From CAZBEA01 sp964519355 (lineage in GTDB: Bacteria; Patescibacteriota; Microgenomatia; Levybacterales; GWA1-39-11): DNA of 5,258 bases. The stretch is from positions 1 to 5,258 of the forward strand of contig CAZFJW010000068.1 in assembly GCA_964519355.1 (NCBI GenBank). The letters are read 5' to 3'. The translations under genes and the position numbers were made by a program. Positions 5,211-5,258 of the stretch are shown here, piece after piece; the stretch's first letter is position 1, and every line of letters starts with the position of its first letter. The notes beneath the pieces were generated by a model, which searched no databases, was not told the origin of the DNA, and saw nothing but the letters and a program-made list of their open reading frames with translations.

Positions 5211-5258
5211 AAACGCACGTTGACCACGAGTCGGGCGACTGTGACGGATGCGGTACCC
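5211..5258. other. GC-rich right edge, nature unresolved
   Basis: The last 50 bases are about 62 % G+C, well above the rest of the window. A short inverted repeat, AGTCG-GG-CGACT, lies near 5229-5240. A minus-strand frame is open from 5258 to a TAA at 5142-5144 and gives 38 Arg-rich residues including RPTRGQR. A plus-strand frame is open from 5115 to the edge but lacks an ATG. Neither can be established as a gene, and I see no tRNA or rRNA signature. Confidence 0.3.

Overview
The window looks like AT-rich bacterial chromosome, most probably from a Candidate Phyla Radiation (Patescibacteria, Microgenomates-like) organism. This is an inference from three things: a MerR-type helix-turn-helix fused through one membrane helix to a very long, Gly/Ser/Thr/Asn-rich beta-strand-repeat region; a short UppP with variant motifs; and genes that mostly lack a Shine-Dalgarno sequence, one of them apparently leaderless. 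The code looks standard: about 1,470 codons read without an internal TGA.

Layout. Bases 1-2509 (minus strand) hold the first 836 residues of a giant surface protein whose C-terminus lies beyond the left edge. It has a cytoplasmic DNA-binding domain, a proline-rich linker, one transmembrane helix and a repetitive outer fibre. Bases 2510-3147 are a very AT-rich divergent intergenic region. It holds a candidate promoter and four copies of an 18-bp element (consensus near TCTAAAAATTGGACATTT). Two copies face each other as an inverted repeat just upstream of the giant gene. One lies just upstream of the divergent gene, opposite a degraded partner at the same spacing. One is alone. Bases 3148-3753 (plus strand) encode a 201-residue membrane-anchored protein whose outer domain resembles the C-terminal capping domains of such fibres. 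Bases 3780-4565 (minus) encode UppP, the undecaprenyl-diphosphate phosphatase of cell-wall lipid recycling. Bases 4605-5117 (minus) encode an unrecognised soluble 170-residue protein with a perfect TATAAT box 7 nt before its ATG. Bases 5140-5258 are GC-richer, contain nested inverted repeats and hold no gene that I can establish.

Working together. The strongest hypothesis is a small divergent regulon. A membrane-tethered MerR-type regulator carrying an external fibre would bind the shared operator motif, controlling itself and the neighbouring surface protein. UppP and the 170-residue protein probably form a separate two-gene minus-strand operon.
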